A DNA stretch of 36,214 nucleotides from Pseudomonadota bacterium (GCA_023428645.1 JAEYXD010000095.1:1-36214); one strand, 5' to 3'; shown: positions 25,155 to 34,138, counted from the stretch's first letter. Made by a program: numbers and translations. Notes: generated from the sequence alone by a model not told the origin.

Positions 25155-26699
25155 TCAGTGCGATCTCACCCAGCGTCGTTCTATCGCACCGAACAACGCT
25201 TGCACCAACAACGCAAGCACGGCGGCGGGAATCGCGCCTTCGAGTATCAAACCGGGATCGTCGAGCCGAATGCCGGCGAGTATCGGTTGTCCATAACCAC
25301 CTGCGCCGATCAACGCACCGAGCGTCGCGGTGCCGACATTGATGACGGCGGCGGTCTTGATGCCCGCGAGAATCGAGCGCGCGGCGAGCGGCAGCTCGAT
25401 GTGGCGCAGGCGAGCGGTCTCGGACAGGCCCAGTGCCGCCGCCGACTCGCGTAGATCGCGCGGAATGTCAGCCAGGCCCGCGTGCGTGTTGCGCAGGATC
25501 GGCAGCAGGCTATAGAGGAACAACGACACGATCGCCGGCGCGTAACCGATCCCCAGCCACGGAATCAAGAACACGAGCAGCGCGAGCGCCGGGACGGTTT
25601 GCACGACGTCCGCCACCGCGAACATGGCCTTTGCGAGCGCCGGCCGGCGAAACGCGACGACGCCGAGCGGCAGCGCGATCACGATCGCCGCGCCGAGCGA
25701 GATGCCGACCATCGCCAGATGCTCGCGCGTACGGCGCCAGATGCGCTCGGCGGGCGTGGCTTCGTGCACGTCCGTCCGCGCGCCAAATCGTTCTCGAGCG
25801 AACTGCTGCGCGACGCTCGCTTCCGGCACGCCCTCGAGCTTCGCTTGCGCATTGAGCCGCGCCATGGTCGGGGCATCGATCGCGCCCTGCAAACGCGCCA
25901 GCACCCGGCGCGCTGCCTCGCTCACGCTGGCGCGACAGACGAACAATGCGTCGTACTTGGGAAAGTATTCGCGATCGTCCGCAAGCGCGAGCAGATCGTA
26001 GTAGGCGATCTCGGCATCCGTGGAGTACAGATCGGTGACGTCGATCGCGCCGCTGGCGAGCGCGCGATACGCGAGATCGTGGGCGAGACCGCGCACGTTC
26101 TGATTCGGCAGCGCATAGGCGGCACGCACGCCGCGCCAGCCGTCGGCGCGTTCCATGAATTCGTTACTGAAGCCGAAGCGCAGCGCGGGATGCGCGGCGA
26201 GATCGGACATCCGCGCGATGCCTTGCCGCTGGGCGACCTCCCTGCGCATCCCGAGCACGTACGTGTTGTTGAAGCCGAGCGCGGGAGAAGCCCAGATACC
26301 CCGCTCCGTTAGCGCGGCCCGCAGCGCCTCATCCGAACGCAGCGCTTCGCGCGCGAAGATCTCGGCGCGCAACGTGCCGGTGTATTCGGGATAGCAATCG
26401 ATGTCACCGCGAAGCATCGCGCTCCACAGCACCGTCGTGCCGCCGAGCTCGCGGCGATGCCGGGCACCGACGCCGTCCGCGTTCAACATCTGCGTCGCGA
26501 GCTCGCCGAGCACGACCGACTCGGTAAAGACCTTCGAGCCGATCACGAGCGTGTGCTCATTCGCGGCGGCAACTTGCGGCCCGCTGGATTCGGCGACTTG
26601 CGCCGCGGACGCGCCGGCAACCGGTGGCGATGTGTCTTGCGCCGCGACACTCGCGACGCAGGCGAGCAGCAGGACGGCGCACCGTTCAGCGATTCGCAT
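25155..26699 (-). CDS. Betaine/choline-type ABC transporter, substrate-binding protein fused to permease
   Basis: 514 residues. A signal peptide (CAVLLLACVASVAA) is followed by an OpuAC/ProX-like binding domain (about 47-300: VIGSKVFTESVVLGELATQM, CYPEYTGTL, ALGFNNTYVLGMR, SGAIDVTDLYSTDAEIAYYD). Then comes a five-helix permease (about 325-510) with the cytoplasmic EAA-type loop RESAAALGLSETARLRHIEL. With five helices and that loop inside, the permease N-terminus faces the periplasm, so a cleaved, periplasmic binding domain in front of it is topologically sound. It should import quaternary amines for osmoprotection or carbon. The start at 26699 overlaps the ATPase gene by 14 bp. The exact substrate is not certain. 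Confidence 0.88.
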   Translation of the reverse strand: MRIAERCAVLLLACVASVAAQDTSPPVAGASAAQVAESSGPQVAAANEHTLVIGSKVFTESVVLGELATQMLNADGVGARHRRELGGTTVLWSAMLRGDIDCYPEYTGTLRAEIFAREALRSDEALRAALTERGIWASPALGFNNTYVLGMRREVAQRQGIARMSDLAAHPALRFGFSNEFMERADGWRGVRAAYALPNQNVRGLAHDLAYRALASGAIDVTDLYSTDAEIAYYDLLALADDREYFPKYDALFVCRASVSEAARRVLARLQGAIDAPTMARLNAQAKLEGVPEASVAQQFARERFGARTDVHEATPAERIWRRTREHLAMVGISLGAAIVIALPLGVVAFRRPALAKAMFAVADVVQTVPALALLVFLIPWLGIGYAPAIVSLFLYSLLPILRNTHAGLADIPRDLRESAAALGLSETARLRHIELPLAARSILAGIKTAAVINVGTATLGALIGAGGYGQPILAGIRLDDPGLILEGAIPAAVLALLVQALFGAIERRWVRSH

Positions 26700-27426
26700 C
26701 GGGTATCGCTCGCTGTGCGCGCAGGAATTGTGTGACGAACTCGTCCGCTGGCCGCTCGACGAGATCGCGGAAGCCGCCTTCCTGCACGATGCCGCCATCG
26801 CGCATGAGCACGATGTGATCGGAAAAGAACGCGGCTTCGGCGAGATCGTGCGTCACGAGCAACACGCATTTGCGCAGCCGTGCGAACAACTGACGCAGCT
26901 GCTCCTGCAGGTCGTAGCGCACCATCGGATCCAACGCGCCGAGCGGCTCGTCCAGCAGCAGCACGTCCGGATCGAGCATCAGCGCGCGCATGAGACTCAC
27001 GCGTTGCCGCTGCCCCCCTGACAACTCGATCGGATAGCGCGACAGGAGCTCGGGCGACAATTGGACCAGCCCGAGCAGCTCGTCGATGCGTTGGCCGATC
27101 CACTCACGGTCGCGTCGCAGGTAGCGCGCGGCGAGCGTTACGTTGTCGCGAATCGTGAGATGCGGGAAGAGTCCGCCCGATTGGATCACGTAACCGATGC
27201 GGTGACGGATACCGCGAATGTTGGCGGCGGACAGCGCATGCCCATCGATGTCGATGCGTCCGTGAGTCGGCCACGTGAGCCCGACTGCAAGCTTCAGCAG
27301 CGTCGATTTGCCGCAGCCGCTCGGGCCGATCAGCGCGGTCGTCGTGGCATTCGGCACACGTAGCGTGATGCCGCGCAGCGAGACAGCGTGCTCGTATTGG
27401 TGAGACACCTGGTCGAAGACGATCAC
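26686..27426 (-). CDS. ABC transporter ATP-binding protein, betaine/choline type
   Basis: 246 residues with a full ABC ATPase set: Walker A GPSGCGKST (34-42), Q-loop YVIQSGGLFPHLT (79-91), signature LSGGQRQRVSL (135-145), Walker B VLLLDEPLGALDP (155-167) and the switch histidine in LLVTHDL. It lacks the C-terminal CBS domains of ProV/OpuCA, so ionic-strength gating through CBS is not expected. It would power the SBP-permease fusion encoded downstream, with which it overlaps by 14 bp. ATPase plus fusion make a complete two-gene importer. Confidence 0.92.
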   Translation of the reverse strand: MIVFDQVSHQYEHAVSLRGITLRVPNATTTALIGPSGCGKSTLLKLAVGLTWPTHGRIDIDGHALSAANIRGIRHRIGYVIQSGGLFPHLTIRDNVTLAARYLRRDREWIGQRIDELLGLVQLSPELLSRYPIELSGGQRQRVSLMRALMLDPDVLLLDEPLGALDPMVRYDLQEQLRQLFARLRKCVLLVTHDLAEAAFFSDHIVLMRDGGIVQEGGFRDLVERPADEFVTQFLRAQRAIPDANR

Positions 27427-27536
27427 GGGAGAGTGGCAACTCGCATGATCGCGCGAGCTTACCCCAGGCAGGCGTGCTCGGACGAACCCGCGGATCGATC
27501 AGGCGGCGCGCAATGAACGCGCGGATCGTGGCGACG

Positions 27537-28049
27537 TCAGGGTGACAGGCGGCGCACTTGAATCGAATTGTGAACCGCCGTCACGCCCGGCACGTCGGCG
27601 ATCAGGTCCTCGACCGCGTATTTCATGCGGCGCGTCTCGACACTGCCCGACAACGTGACCTCGCCACTCGCGACCGACACCTCGATGTCCGTGGCGTCGA
27701 TGAACGGATCGTCCGTGAGCCGTTCGCACATTCGCTCGCGCAATCGCTCGTCGGACGGCCGATATCCTTTCGGCCCCTTGCCGCGGTGGGACGCCGCGAG
27801 CTGCTCCTCCAGATCCCCGCCCGGATAATCCTGCGCGCCCTCCGCGCGCCAGCCCATTCTGCGGCGCTCGCGGCGCTCCTCCGGCCGGCTGCTCATCGGC
27901 GCCGCGCTGTTTTCGAAGAAGTAATCACGCTCGGGCTCATCGGAGCGCACCGGTCCGCCGCGCCCATACGCGTCCTGCCACTCGTCGGCAGGCTCCACCT
28001 CGAAGTGTCGCTCGGTCGCGCGTCGCGGCTCGGTACGTTCGTTCGCCAT
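27537..28049 (-). CDS. BON-domain protein
   Basis: 170 residues. The N-terminal part (1-95) is charged, Arg/Glu/Gly-rich and probably disordered, and has no signal peptide. The C-terminal part (about 98-167: SDERLRERMCERLTDDPFID, GEVTLSGSVETRRMKYAVED, GVTAVHNSIQVRRL) is one BON domain, a fold linked to membrane or phospholipid binding in OsmY-like stress proteins. The RGPKGYRxSDERxRE-like lead-in is common in single-BON proteins of proteobacteria. It begins one base after the alcohol dehydrogenase stop and is the last gene of the SRPBCC-ADH-BON unit, suggesting a general stress role; the specific function is unknown. Confidence 0.83.
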   Translation of the reverse strand: MANERTEPRRATERHFEVEPADEWQDAYGRGGPVRSDEPERDYFFENSAAPMSSRPEERRERRRMGWRAEGAQDYPGGDLEEQLAASHRGKGPKGYRPSDERLRERMCERLTDDPFIDATDIEVSVASGEVTLSGSVETRRMKYAVEDLIADVPGVTAVHNSIQVRRLSP

Positions 28050-28050
28050 A

Positions 28051-29217
28051 TCACGGCCTCATCACGATTTTCGTGCACTCGTCTTCCTTGTCGCGGAAGG
28101 CCTCGTAGCCGAGCGGCGCTTCGTCCAGGCGAATGCGATGCGAAACGATGAAGGACGGATCGATCTCGCCTTTCTCGATCCGTTCGAGCAAGGGCTTCAT
28201 ATAGTGATGCACGTGCGTCTGGCCCGTTTTCACCGTGAGCGCCTTGTTCACGATCGCCCCGAAGGGCACCTTGTCGAGGAAACCGCCATACACGCCGGGC
28301 ACCGACAGCGTTCCGCCGTTGCGGCACGCGATGATCGCCTCGCGCAACGCGCCCGGCCGGTCCGTTTCCAGCTTCATCGTCTGCTTCAACTTGTCGTATC
28401 TGCCCGTCATGCCGTGCATGTGCGCTTCGAGACCCACGGCATCGATGCATGCGTCCGGCCCACGGCCGCCCGTCATCTCCCGCAGGGCCGTCAGGACGTC
28501 CGTCGACTCGTAGTTCAGCGTCTCCGCGCCAGCGGTGCGCGCCTTGCGCAGGCGCTCGGGGAAGCGATCGATGGCGATCACTCGATCAGCCCCGAGCAGG
28601 CGGGCACTCACGATCGAAAACAACCCCACCGGCCCGCAACCCCACACCGCGACGGTGTCGCCCGGCTGAATGTTGCAGTTCTCCGCGGCCATGTAGCCCG
28701 TCGGCAGCACGTCCGACAGGAACAGCACTTGCTCGTCGGCCAGCGAGTCCGGCACCTTGATCGGTCCGACATCGGCAAACGGCACGCGCACGTACTCCGC
28801 TTGACCGCCTGCGTAACCGCCGAGCATGTGCGAGTAGCCGAAAATGCCCGCGGGCGAGTGGCCCCACAGTTTCTCGGCGACATGTGCGTTCGGATTCGAG
28901 TTCTCGCACAACGAATACTGTTCGTTGTTGCAGAAGAAGCAGTTACCGCAAGAGATCGGGAAAGGCACGACGACTCGATCGCCGACCGAGAGGTTCTGCA
29001 CCCCCGTGCCCACTTCGACGACCTCGCCCATGAATTCGTGGCCGAGAATGTCGCCGCGATACACCGTCGGTATGTAGCCGTTGTACAGGTGCAGGTCAGA
29101 GCCGCAGATCGCGGTCGCTGAGACCTTCACGATCGCATCACGCGGATTGATGATGCGCGGATCGGGCACGTTCTCGACCCCGACCTTGCCGACGCCTTGC
29201 CAACATACTGCTCTCAT
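28051..29217 (-). CDS. Zinc-dependent alcohol dehydrogenase (FDH-like MDR family)
   Basis: 388 residues of the medium-chain dehydrogenase family. Catalytic zinc ligands: Cys38 (ICGSDLH) and His60-Glu61 (GHEF). Structural zinc ligands: Cys90, Cys93, Cys96 and Cys104 (CGNCFFCNNEQYSLC). The NAD-binding fold has VAVWGCGPVGLF. The long middle region with NAHVAEKLWGHSPAGIFGYS and RYDKLKQTMKLETDRPGALR is characteristic of the glutathione-independent formaldehyde-dehydrogenase-like subgroup. The true substrate is unknown. The ATG at 29217 overlaps the SRPBCC gene stop (ATGA); a GTG nine bases earlier is less likely. It is co-transcribed with an SRPBCC protein and a BON protein, which often indicates a stress-response cluster. 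Confidence 0.9.
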   Translation of the reverse strand: MRAVCWQGVGKVGVENVPDPRIINPRDAIVKVSATAICGSDLHLYNGYIPTVYRGDILGHEFMGEVVEVGTGVQNLSVGDRVVVPFPISCGNCFFCNNEQYSLCENSNPNAHVAEKLWGHSPAGIFGYSHMLGGYAGGQAEYVRVPFADVGPIKVPDSLADEQVLFLSDVLPTGYMAAENCNIQPGDTVAVWGCGPVGLFSIVSARLLGADRVIAIDRFPERLRKARTAGAETLNYESTDVLTALREMTGGRGPDACIDAVGLEAHMHGMTGRYDKLKQTMKLETDRPGALREAIIACRNGGTLSVPGVYGGFLDKVPFGAIVNKALTVKTGQTHVHHYMKPLLERIEKGEIDPSFIVSHRIRLDEAPLGYEAFRDKEDECTKIVMRP

Positions 29218-30212
29218 GACATCCACCGTCCCAACGTTGTACGACCCAACACACTGCGACGTCCGGCCGGCTGGCCTTCGGTCGTCGCGATCTCACCCGT
29301 CTCGATGAGCTGCTTCATGCAACGCAGATCGCTGTCGATCTGAGCGTTGGGCTCTTCACCGAACAGCTTCGCCACGTGTACGCCGACCTTGCCGGCCGGC
29401 GGCACGTAACTCATCGAGACACGAACGATCGTCCCGCGCCCGCCCGGCGCCGCCTCGAAGCTCACGACGCCTTCGTGCTCCACCTTCGAGTCCGGCAGCG
29501 TGCGCCACGCAATGCGCGAGTTCGCCTCGTCCTCGACGATCTCCGCGTCCCACTCGACGCGCGTACCCGCGGGCGCGGTCGCGATCCAATGCGACGTACG
29601 CTCGCCCGTCGACTTGACTTCGATGAGGTGGCGCATGAAGCGCGGGAAATTCTCGAGGTTGCGCCAGAAGCGATACAGCGTCTCCGGCGAGCTGTTGATC
29701 GTGATCGACTTCGCGACGGTTTCGATCGGCTCTTGCGGCGACTCGACACCTTCGAGCTGCTGACTCGCGAAGAAATCGAGCGCGGTCACGCCCGCCACCG
29801 CGGCGGACGCGATCGCAATCCGCGTGCGGTCGACATCACGCTGGCGAGCCGCGGCGGCGAGCAGGGTCAGATCCATCGCATCTCCCGCCACACGCGCCAT
29901 CGCCCATTTCGCGGGGTAGCGCTCGGAGAGCATGCCGACACCGCTCATGACCTCGCGCAAGCCGCACAGCCGCAGCAGCGCGGGCTGATCGCCGACGCCG
30001 ATCGCACGGCCGACGGCCCGCGGCGCCAACAGCTCCGCCAATCCCAAGCCGATGCTGAACCAGCCGAGCGCGCGGACGATCGTCTGCGGCTCCAACACTG
30101 GCGTCGCGAACTCCTCCTCGTCGGCATACCAATTCTCGGCTTCCTCGACGTAGCTCGTCGGAGGAATAGGCGAACGATCGAGCCCAGGGCTCGAGGTGAA
30201 CTCGGTAGACAT
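29214..30212 (-). CDS. SRPBCC (cyclase/dehydrase-like) domain membrane protein
   Basis: 332 residues. The N-terminal part (about 45-155) has several hydrophobic helices (ALGWFSIGLGLAELLAPRAV, SAAVAGVTALDFFA). The C-terminal part (about 160-310) is an SRPBCC/polyketide-cyclase-like fold: VAKSITINSSPETLYRFWRN, LENFPRFMRHLIEV, WDAEIVEDEANSRIAWRT and GTIVRVSMSYVPPAGKVG. SRPBCC domains bind hydrophobic ligands. This membrane-anchored form is frequent in proteobacterial stress clusters with zinc alcohol dehydrogenases, but its ligand is not known. It is the first gene of the three-gene unit; a palindrome lies 39 bp upstream of the start. Confidence 0.83.
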   Translation of the reverse strand: MSTEFTSSPGLDRSPIPPTSYVEEAENWYADEEEFATPVLEPQTIVRALGWFSIGLGLAELLAPRAVGRAIGVGDQPALLRLCGLREVMSGVGMLSERYPAKWAMARVAGDAMDLTLLAAAARQRDVDRTRIAIASAAVAGVTALDFFASQQLEGVESPQEPIETVAKSITINSSPETLYRFWRNLENFPRFMRHLIEVKSTGERTSHWIATAPAGTRVEWDAEIVEDEANSRIAWRTLPDSKVEHEGVVSFEAAPGGRGTIVRVSMSYVPPAGKVGVHVAKLFGEEPNAQIDSDLRCMKQLIETGEIATTEGQPAGRRSVLGRTTLGRWMS

Positions 30213-30250
30213 GACAGGACCTCGGCAAGCGCGGACAGCTGTTCGTTAAC

Positions 30251-30267
30251 CGCACGCGCCGCGTGCG
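30251..30267. promoter_or_regulatory. Palindrome in the divergent SRPBCC / MoxR promoter region
   Basis: CGCACGC and GCGTGCG form a perfect 7-bp inverted repeat around three bases, 39 bp upstream of the SRPBCC start and about 190 bp from the moxR-like gene. The surrounding 243-bp gap contains no gene. It could be an operator; this is a structural observation only. Confidence 0.3.
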
Positions 30268-30455
30268 AGTTCCGCCATCTAGCGCCGCGCAGCCGCACGC
30301 CCTGACATCGGCCTGCGGCGCACAGCTCCCATCGTTCCGGCGCGGAGTAATGGATCGACGCACAGCACGACGGCGGTTCCGCGCTTCGGATGCCCGCTGG
30401 CAATGCTTACACGCCAGCAACGGCCGTGAAGAGCGGAGTGATACGCTTACAGCAC

Positions 30456-31397
30456 ATGAGCACTGCAGCCACGATCGCCGCGTCGGTGCCGACGCTGCGC
30501 GAGCACCTCGAACGGCACCATTACATCTGCTCCGAGCAGATCGCGACGGCGGTGTATCTCGCGTATCACCTACGCAAGCCGGTGCTGATCGAGGGACCGC
30601 CCGGCGTGGGCAAGACGGAGCTCGCGAAGACGACGGCCGACATGTTCGCGCTGCCCTTGATTCGTCTGCAGTGCTACGAAGGGCTCGACGAGACCAAGGC
30701 GCTGTACGAATGGAAATACGGCAAACAGCTCCTGTACACGCAGGTGTTGAAGCAGACCCTGGACGAAGTGTTGCAGGGCGCGAAGGGCTTCGCCGAGTCC
30801 GTGCAGCGCTTGCACGAGTTCGGCGACATTTTCTTTTCGGAGGAATTTCTCGAAGCACGCCCGCTGCTGAAGGCGCTGCAAGAAGAACGCGGCTGCGTGC
30901 TGTTGATCGATGAGGTCGACAAGGCCGATCAGGAGTTCGAGTCGCTGCTGCTCGAAATCCTGTCCGACTATCAGGTATCGATTCCCGAGATCGGCACCGT
31001 CAAGGCGAAGCATGCGCCGCCGCTCGTCTTCTTGACGAGCAACAACACGCGCGAAATCTCGGATGCGCTGAAGCGCCGCTGCCTGCATCTGTACATCCCG
31101 TTCCCGGATGTCGAGCTCGAGCAGCGCATCGTGCATGCCCGCATTCCGGAGATCCCGGCCCAGCTGCGCGCTCAGCTCGTGCGCTTCATCCATGAGCTGC
31201 GCGAGATGGACCTGAAGAAGGCGCCGTCCATCTCCGAGACGATCGACTGGGCACGCACGCTGCTGCTGTTGCACGCCGATCGCCTCGACCCCGCCACCGT
31301 GCAGAACACGATGAACGTGATCCTGAAATTCCAGGAGGACATCGAGAGCGTGATGCCCGAGCTCGCCGCCTTGACGCACAAGGCCACCCGCCCCTGA
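30456..31397 (+). CDS. MoxR family AAA+ ATPase
   Basis: 313 residues. Walker A GPPGVGKT (47-54), Walker B CVLLIDEVDKAD (147-158), sensor-1 VFLTSNNTREISDALKRRC, and a C-terminal helical lid identify a MoxR-type AAA+ protein (AAA_5). The IEGPPGVGKTELAK and LQCYEGLDETKALYEW stretches are typical of the CoxD-like branch. MoxR proteins act as chaperone-like remodellers, usually with a VWA protein. Here the VWA gene starts 7 bp downstream, so the two should work as a pair. The start ATG at 30456 removes a short unlikely extension; the ribosome site is weak. The target complex is not encoded nearby in recognisable form. Confidence 0.9.
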   Translation: MSTAATIAASVPTLREHLERHHYICSEQIATAVYLAYHLRKPVLIEGPPGVGKTELAKTTADMFALPLIRLQCYEGLDETKALYEWKYGKQLLYTQVLKQTLDEVLQGAKGFAESVQRLHEFGDIFFSEEFLEARPLLKALQEERGCVLLIDEVDKADQEFESLLLEILSDYQVSIPEIGTVKAKHAPPLVFLTSNNTREISDALKRRCLHLYIPFPDVELEQRIVHARIPEIPAQLRAQLVRFIHELREMDLKKAPSISETIDWARTLLLLHADRLDPATVQNTMNVILKFQEDIESVMPELAALTHKATRP

Positions 31398-31404
31398 AGG
31401 GTCC

Positions 31405-32898
31405 GTGGAAACGACGCTCACCCAGTTCATTCACGCACTCCGCAACGCGGACGTGCGGGTATCGACGGCCGAGACGCTCGATGCGTTGCGTGCGGCGCGT
31501 CTGATCGGTTTCGCGAATCGGACGCTGCTCAAGGAGTCGCTCGCGCTCGTGCTGCCGAAGACGGTCGACGAAAAGGCCGCGTTCGATGTCTGCTTCGAGA
31601 AATTCTTCGCGCGTCACGAAGGCCGCCCGCTCGAGTCGCTCGAGAGATCTCCCCCGCCGTCAGCGCCCGGGTCGTTCGATAGCGACGACGCTGCCGGTCC
31701 CACGAGCAACACGACATCACCGTCCGCCGCTGGTGTGCCGGACGCAGGCGCTCCCGGATCGCGCGCCGGCGGGCGTGCGTCCGGCGCCGCGCAGCAAGGC
31801 TCCGATGTCGAGACGACGACCAGCAACGCAGTGGCGCAATCCGCGCTCGGGCAACTGCTCCTGCGCGGCAATCGCATCGAGATCGGCATGGCGATCGCGA
31901 ACGCCGGTCAGCGCGTCGGCGTTGAGCGCATCGAGGTATTCACGCAGAAGGGCGTGTACTCGCGACGCATCCTCGAAGCGCTGGGTCTCGTCGCGCTACA
32001 GAACGAGATCGCCAGGCTCGATGCGAGCGGCGATGGCGGCGAACGCCGACTCGGCCACGATCTCGGGCGCCGCCGCGACTGGTTGCGTGAAGAAGTGCGC
32101 GCGTACGTCGAGCAGCAGTTCCTGTTGCACGCCGACGTGACAGGGCGCCGCGTGCGCGAAGACCTGTTGCGCACCGTCCGCTTGTCCGCCATCGATCAGC
32201 GGCATCATCGACTCGTGCAGGACATCGTGCGCCGCATGGCACGCCGGCTCGTCGCCAGCTATTCGCGGCGACGCAAAGTCTTCAAGCGGGGCCAGCTGCA
32301 TGTGCCACGCACCCTTCGGCGCAACATGAAATACGACGACGCGATCTTCGACCTGCAGTGGCGCTCGCAGCAGGTCGATCGACCGAAGGTGTTCGCGCTG
32401 TGCGACGTCAGCGGCTCCGTCGCGGAGTACGCACGCTTCATGCTGACGTTCCTCTACAGCCTCGAGGAAGTGCTGCCGAAGGTGCGCTCGTTTGCGTTCT
32501 CCTCCGACCTCGGCGAGGTCTCGAAGTTGTTCGAAATTCGCGCGCTCGAAGAGGCGATCGTCCTCGCGCTCCGGCAGTACGGCAGCGGCGCTACGGATTA
32601 CGGCCAGGCCTTCGTCGCTTTCAAAGCGTGCTGCCTGGACGAGCTCGACAGCCGCTCGACGCTCATCATTCTCGGCGACGCCCGCAACAACGGCGGCGAC
32701 CTCCGGCTCGATGCATTGAAAGAAATTCACGATCGGTGTCGGCGCGTCATCTGGCTGAATCCCGAACCGCGCGCGATGTGGAACACGGGCGACTCGGAAA
32801 TGCGACACGTGAGCGCCTACTGCAGCCAGGTCGAAGAGTGCAGCACGCTCGCGCAGCTGGCGCGCTTCGTCACGCATCTCGTCGGCACCACGCGGTGA
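31405..32898 (+). CDS. CoxE-like VWA-domain protein
   Basis: 497 residues. The N-terminal part (1-78) is followed by a low-complexity Ser/Pro/Ala/Gly linker (about 80-140), then a helical region and a C-terminal von Willebrand A domain. The MIDAS metal site is visible: DVSGS at 334-338, Thr397-Asp398 (GATDYGQAF) and Asp425 (IILGDARNN). The family is CoxE-like/DUF58-like VWA (PF05762), whose members partner MoxR ATPases, classically in CO-dehydrogenase maturation. No cox structural genes are present, so the client is unknown. The GTG start follows GAAGGG and lies 7 bp after the moxR-like stop, implying translational coupling. Confidence 0.87.
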   Translation: METTLTQFIHALRNADVRVSTAETLDALRAARLIGFANRTLLKESLALVLPKTVDEKAAFDVCFEKFFARHEGRPLESLERSPPPSAPGSFDSDDAAGPTSNTTSPSAAGVPDAGAPGSRAGGRASGAAQQGSDVETTTSNAVAQSALGQLLLRGNRIEIGMAIANAGQRVGVERIEVFTQKGVYSRRILEALGLVALQNEIARLDASGDGGERRLGHDLGRRRDWLREEVRAYVEQQFLLHADVTGRRVREDLLRTVRLSAIDQRHHRLVQDIVRRMARRLVASYSRRRKVFKRGQLHVPRTLRRNMKYDDAIFDLQWRSQQVDRPKVFALCDVSGSVAEYARFMLTFLYSLEEVLPKVRSFAFSSDLGEVSKLFEIRALEEAIVLALRQYGSGATDYGQAFVAFKACCLDELDSRSTLIILGDARNNGGDLRLDALKEIHDRCRRVIWLNPEPRAMWNTGDSEMRHVSAYCSQVEECSTLAQLARFVTHLVGTTR

Positions 32899-33087
32899 TC
32901 TCGGCGCGGCGCACTGCTGCATACGTCACATCTGAGCTGCGTTCAGGTTTAGTCGACTCGCACACACGTTGTTTCGCGGATAGGTCTTGCGGGGCGCCGC
33001 GTGCGACCCTCCGCGTTCGCCCGGCCGAACGTCTCGTTCCGTCGGTGAATGCAGACAACGGAGGCGAGCGCCGCGCTCGACACACTG

Positions 33088-34080
33088 ATGAATATTTCAC
33101 TTCCACGGATCGCACGTCGCTCGCTCGTCGCGCTGGCATTGCTCGCTTCGCTGCAAGCCGCGCTGCCGGGCGCGAGCGCGCAGGCGGCCGCGCTCGGCAT
33201 CTACGGTGGCGCCGGCTGCGACGGCGTGAAACACATGCAACGCTTTACGGACTGGCTTGGCCGGCGCCCCGAGGCCGTGCTCGACTTCATGACCTGGAGC
33301 TCGCTCGTCGAAGCGTCCGCGTGGTCGATGAATTGCTGGACGCAGGCAAACGTTGACCACATCACCTATTCGCTGCCGATGCTGCCTGAAGATGGCTCGG
33401 CGACGCTCGCGCAAGGCGCGGCTGGCAAGTTCGACGATGTGTTCCGCAATTTCGCGCGCAAGCTCGTCCAAACCGGCTATCCGAACGCAGTCATTCGCAT
33501 CGGCTGGGAATTCAACGGCGAGTGGTACGCATGGGCGGCGAGCAAGGACCCGCAAGCGTGGATCGCGTATTGGCGCCGCATCGTCGACACCATGCGCGCG
33601 GTGCCAGGCGCGAAATTCAAGTTCGATTGGTGTCCGGGCAACGGCTGGACGAACTTCCGCGCCGAGGACGCTTATCCGGGCGATGCGTACGTCGACATCA
33701 TCGGCATGGACGTTTACAACCAGAGCTGGAATTCGAATACCGTCACGCCCGAGCAGCGCTGGAACGAGCAGGTGAATCAGCGCCACGGCCTCAAGTGGCA
33801 CGCGCAGTTCGCCGCCGCACACGGCAAGCCGATTTCATTTCCGGAATGGGGCACCGGTATCCGCAGCGACGGTCATGGCGCAGGCGACGATGCCCAATTC
33901 ATCGAGGGCATGGCGAACTGGATCGCGACTCACGACGTCGCGTATCACAACTACTGGGACTACAACGCGCCGATCTTCAGGGGCAGGATCTCTGACAACG
34001 GCCAGCCGCAGGCGGCCGCCGCTTATCGCAGGAGCTTCAGCCTGCGGCCGCAGGCACCGGTACTGCAGCGAGTCGAATGA
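33088..34080 (+). CDS. Secreted GH26-like glycoside hydrolase, second copy
   Basis: 330 residues with a clear signal peptide (RRSLVALALLASLQAALPGA, cleavage near ASA-QA). It is a paralog of the EPS-locus hydrolase at 12013-12963: well over half of aligned positions match by eye, including GAGCDGVK, YSLPMLP, AAGKFD, RIGWEFN, YWRRIV, FRAE.AYPGD.YVDIIG, PEWGTG and DVAYHNYWD. Candidate catalytic residues are Glu141 (IRIGWEFNGEW) and Glu253 (SFPEWGTG). The Cys pair 44/84 is also shared. It stands alone between the VWA gene and a convergent OmpA-type gene, 189 bp after the former. An in-frame ATG at 33049 has a somewhat better ribosome site, but would put 13 polar residues before the signal peptide. 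Substrate unknown; possibly the same EPS. Confidence 0.75.
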   Translation: MNISLPRIARRSLVALALLASLQAALPGASAQAAALGIYGGAGCDGVKHMQRFTDWLGRRPEAVLDFMTWSSLVEASAWSMNCWTQANVDHITYSLPMLPEDGSATLAQGAAGKFDDVFRNFARKLVQTGYPNAVIRIGWEFNGEWYAWAASKDPQAWIAYWRRIVDTMRAVPGAKFKFDWCPGNGWTNFRAEDAYPGDAYVDIIGMDVYNQSWNSNTVTPEQRWNEQVNQRHGLKWHAQFAAAHGKPISFPEWGTGIRSDGHGAGDDAQFIEGMANWIATHDVAYHNYWDYNAPIFRGRISDNGQPQAAAAYRRSFSLRPQAPVLQRVE

Positions 34081-34100
34081 GCCGCGCTGGGCGGCGCGGC
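34081..34100. terminator. GC hairpin directly after the second hydrolase gene
   Basis: GCCGCGC and GCGCGGC form a perfect 7-bp stem with a 6-base loop, immediately after the stop codon. It lies in the 58-bp gap between convergent genes. No T-run follows, so termination is plausible but unproven. A 10-bp direct repeat (TCAGCGGACT) follows at about 34126 and 34139. Confidence 0.4.
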
Positions 34101-34138
34101 AGGGATCGCGCCACCCCCTTGGTTCAGCGGACTGGGGA

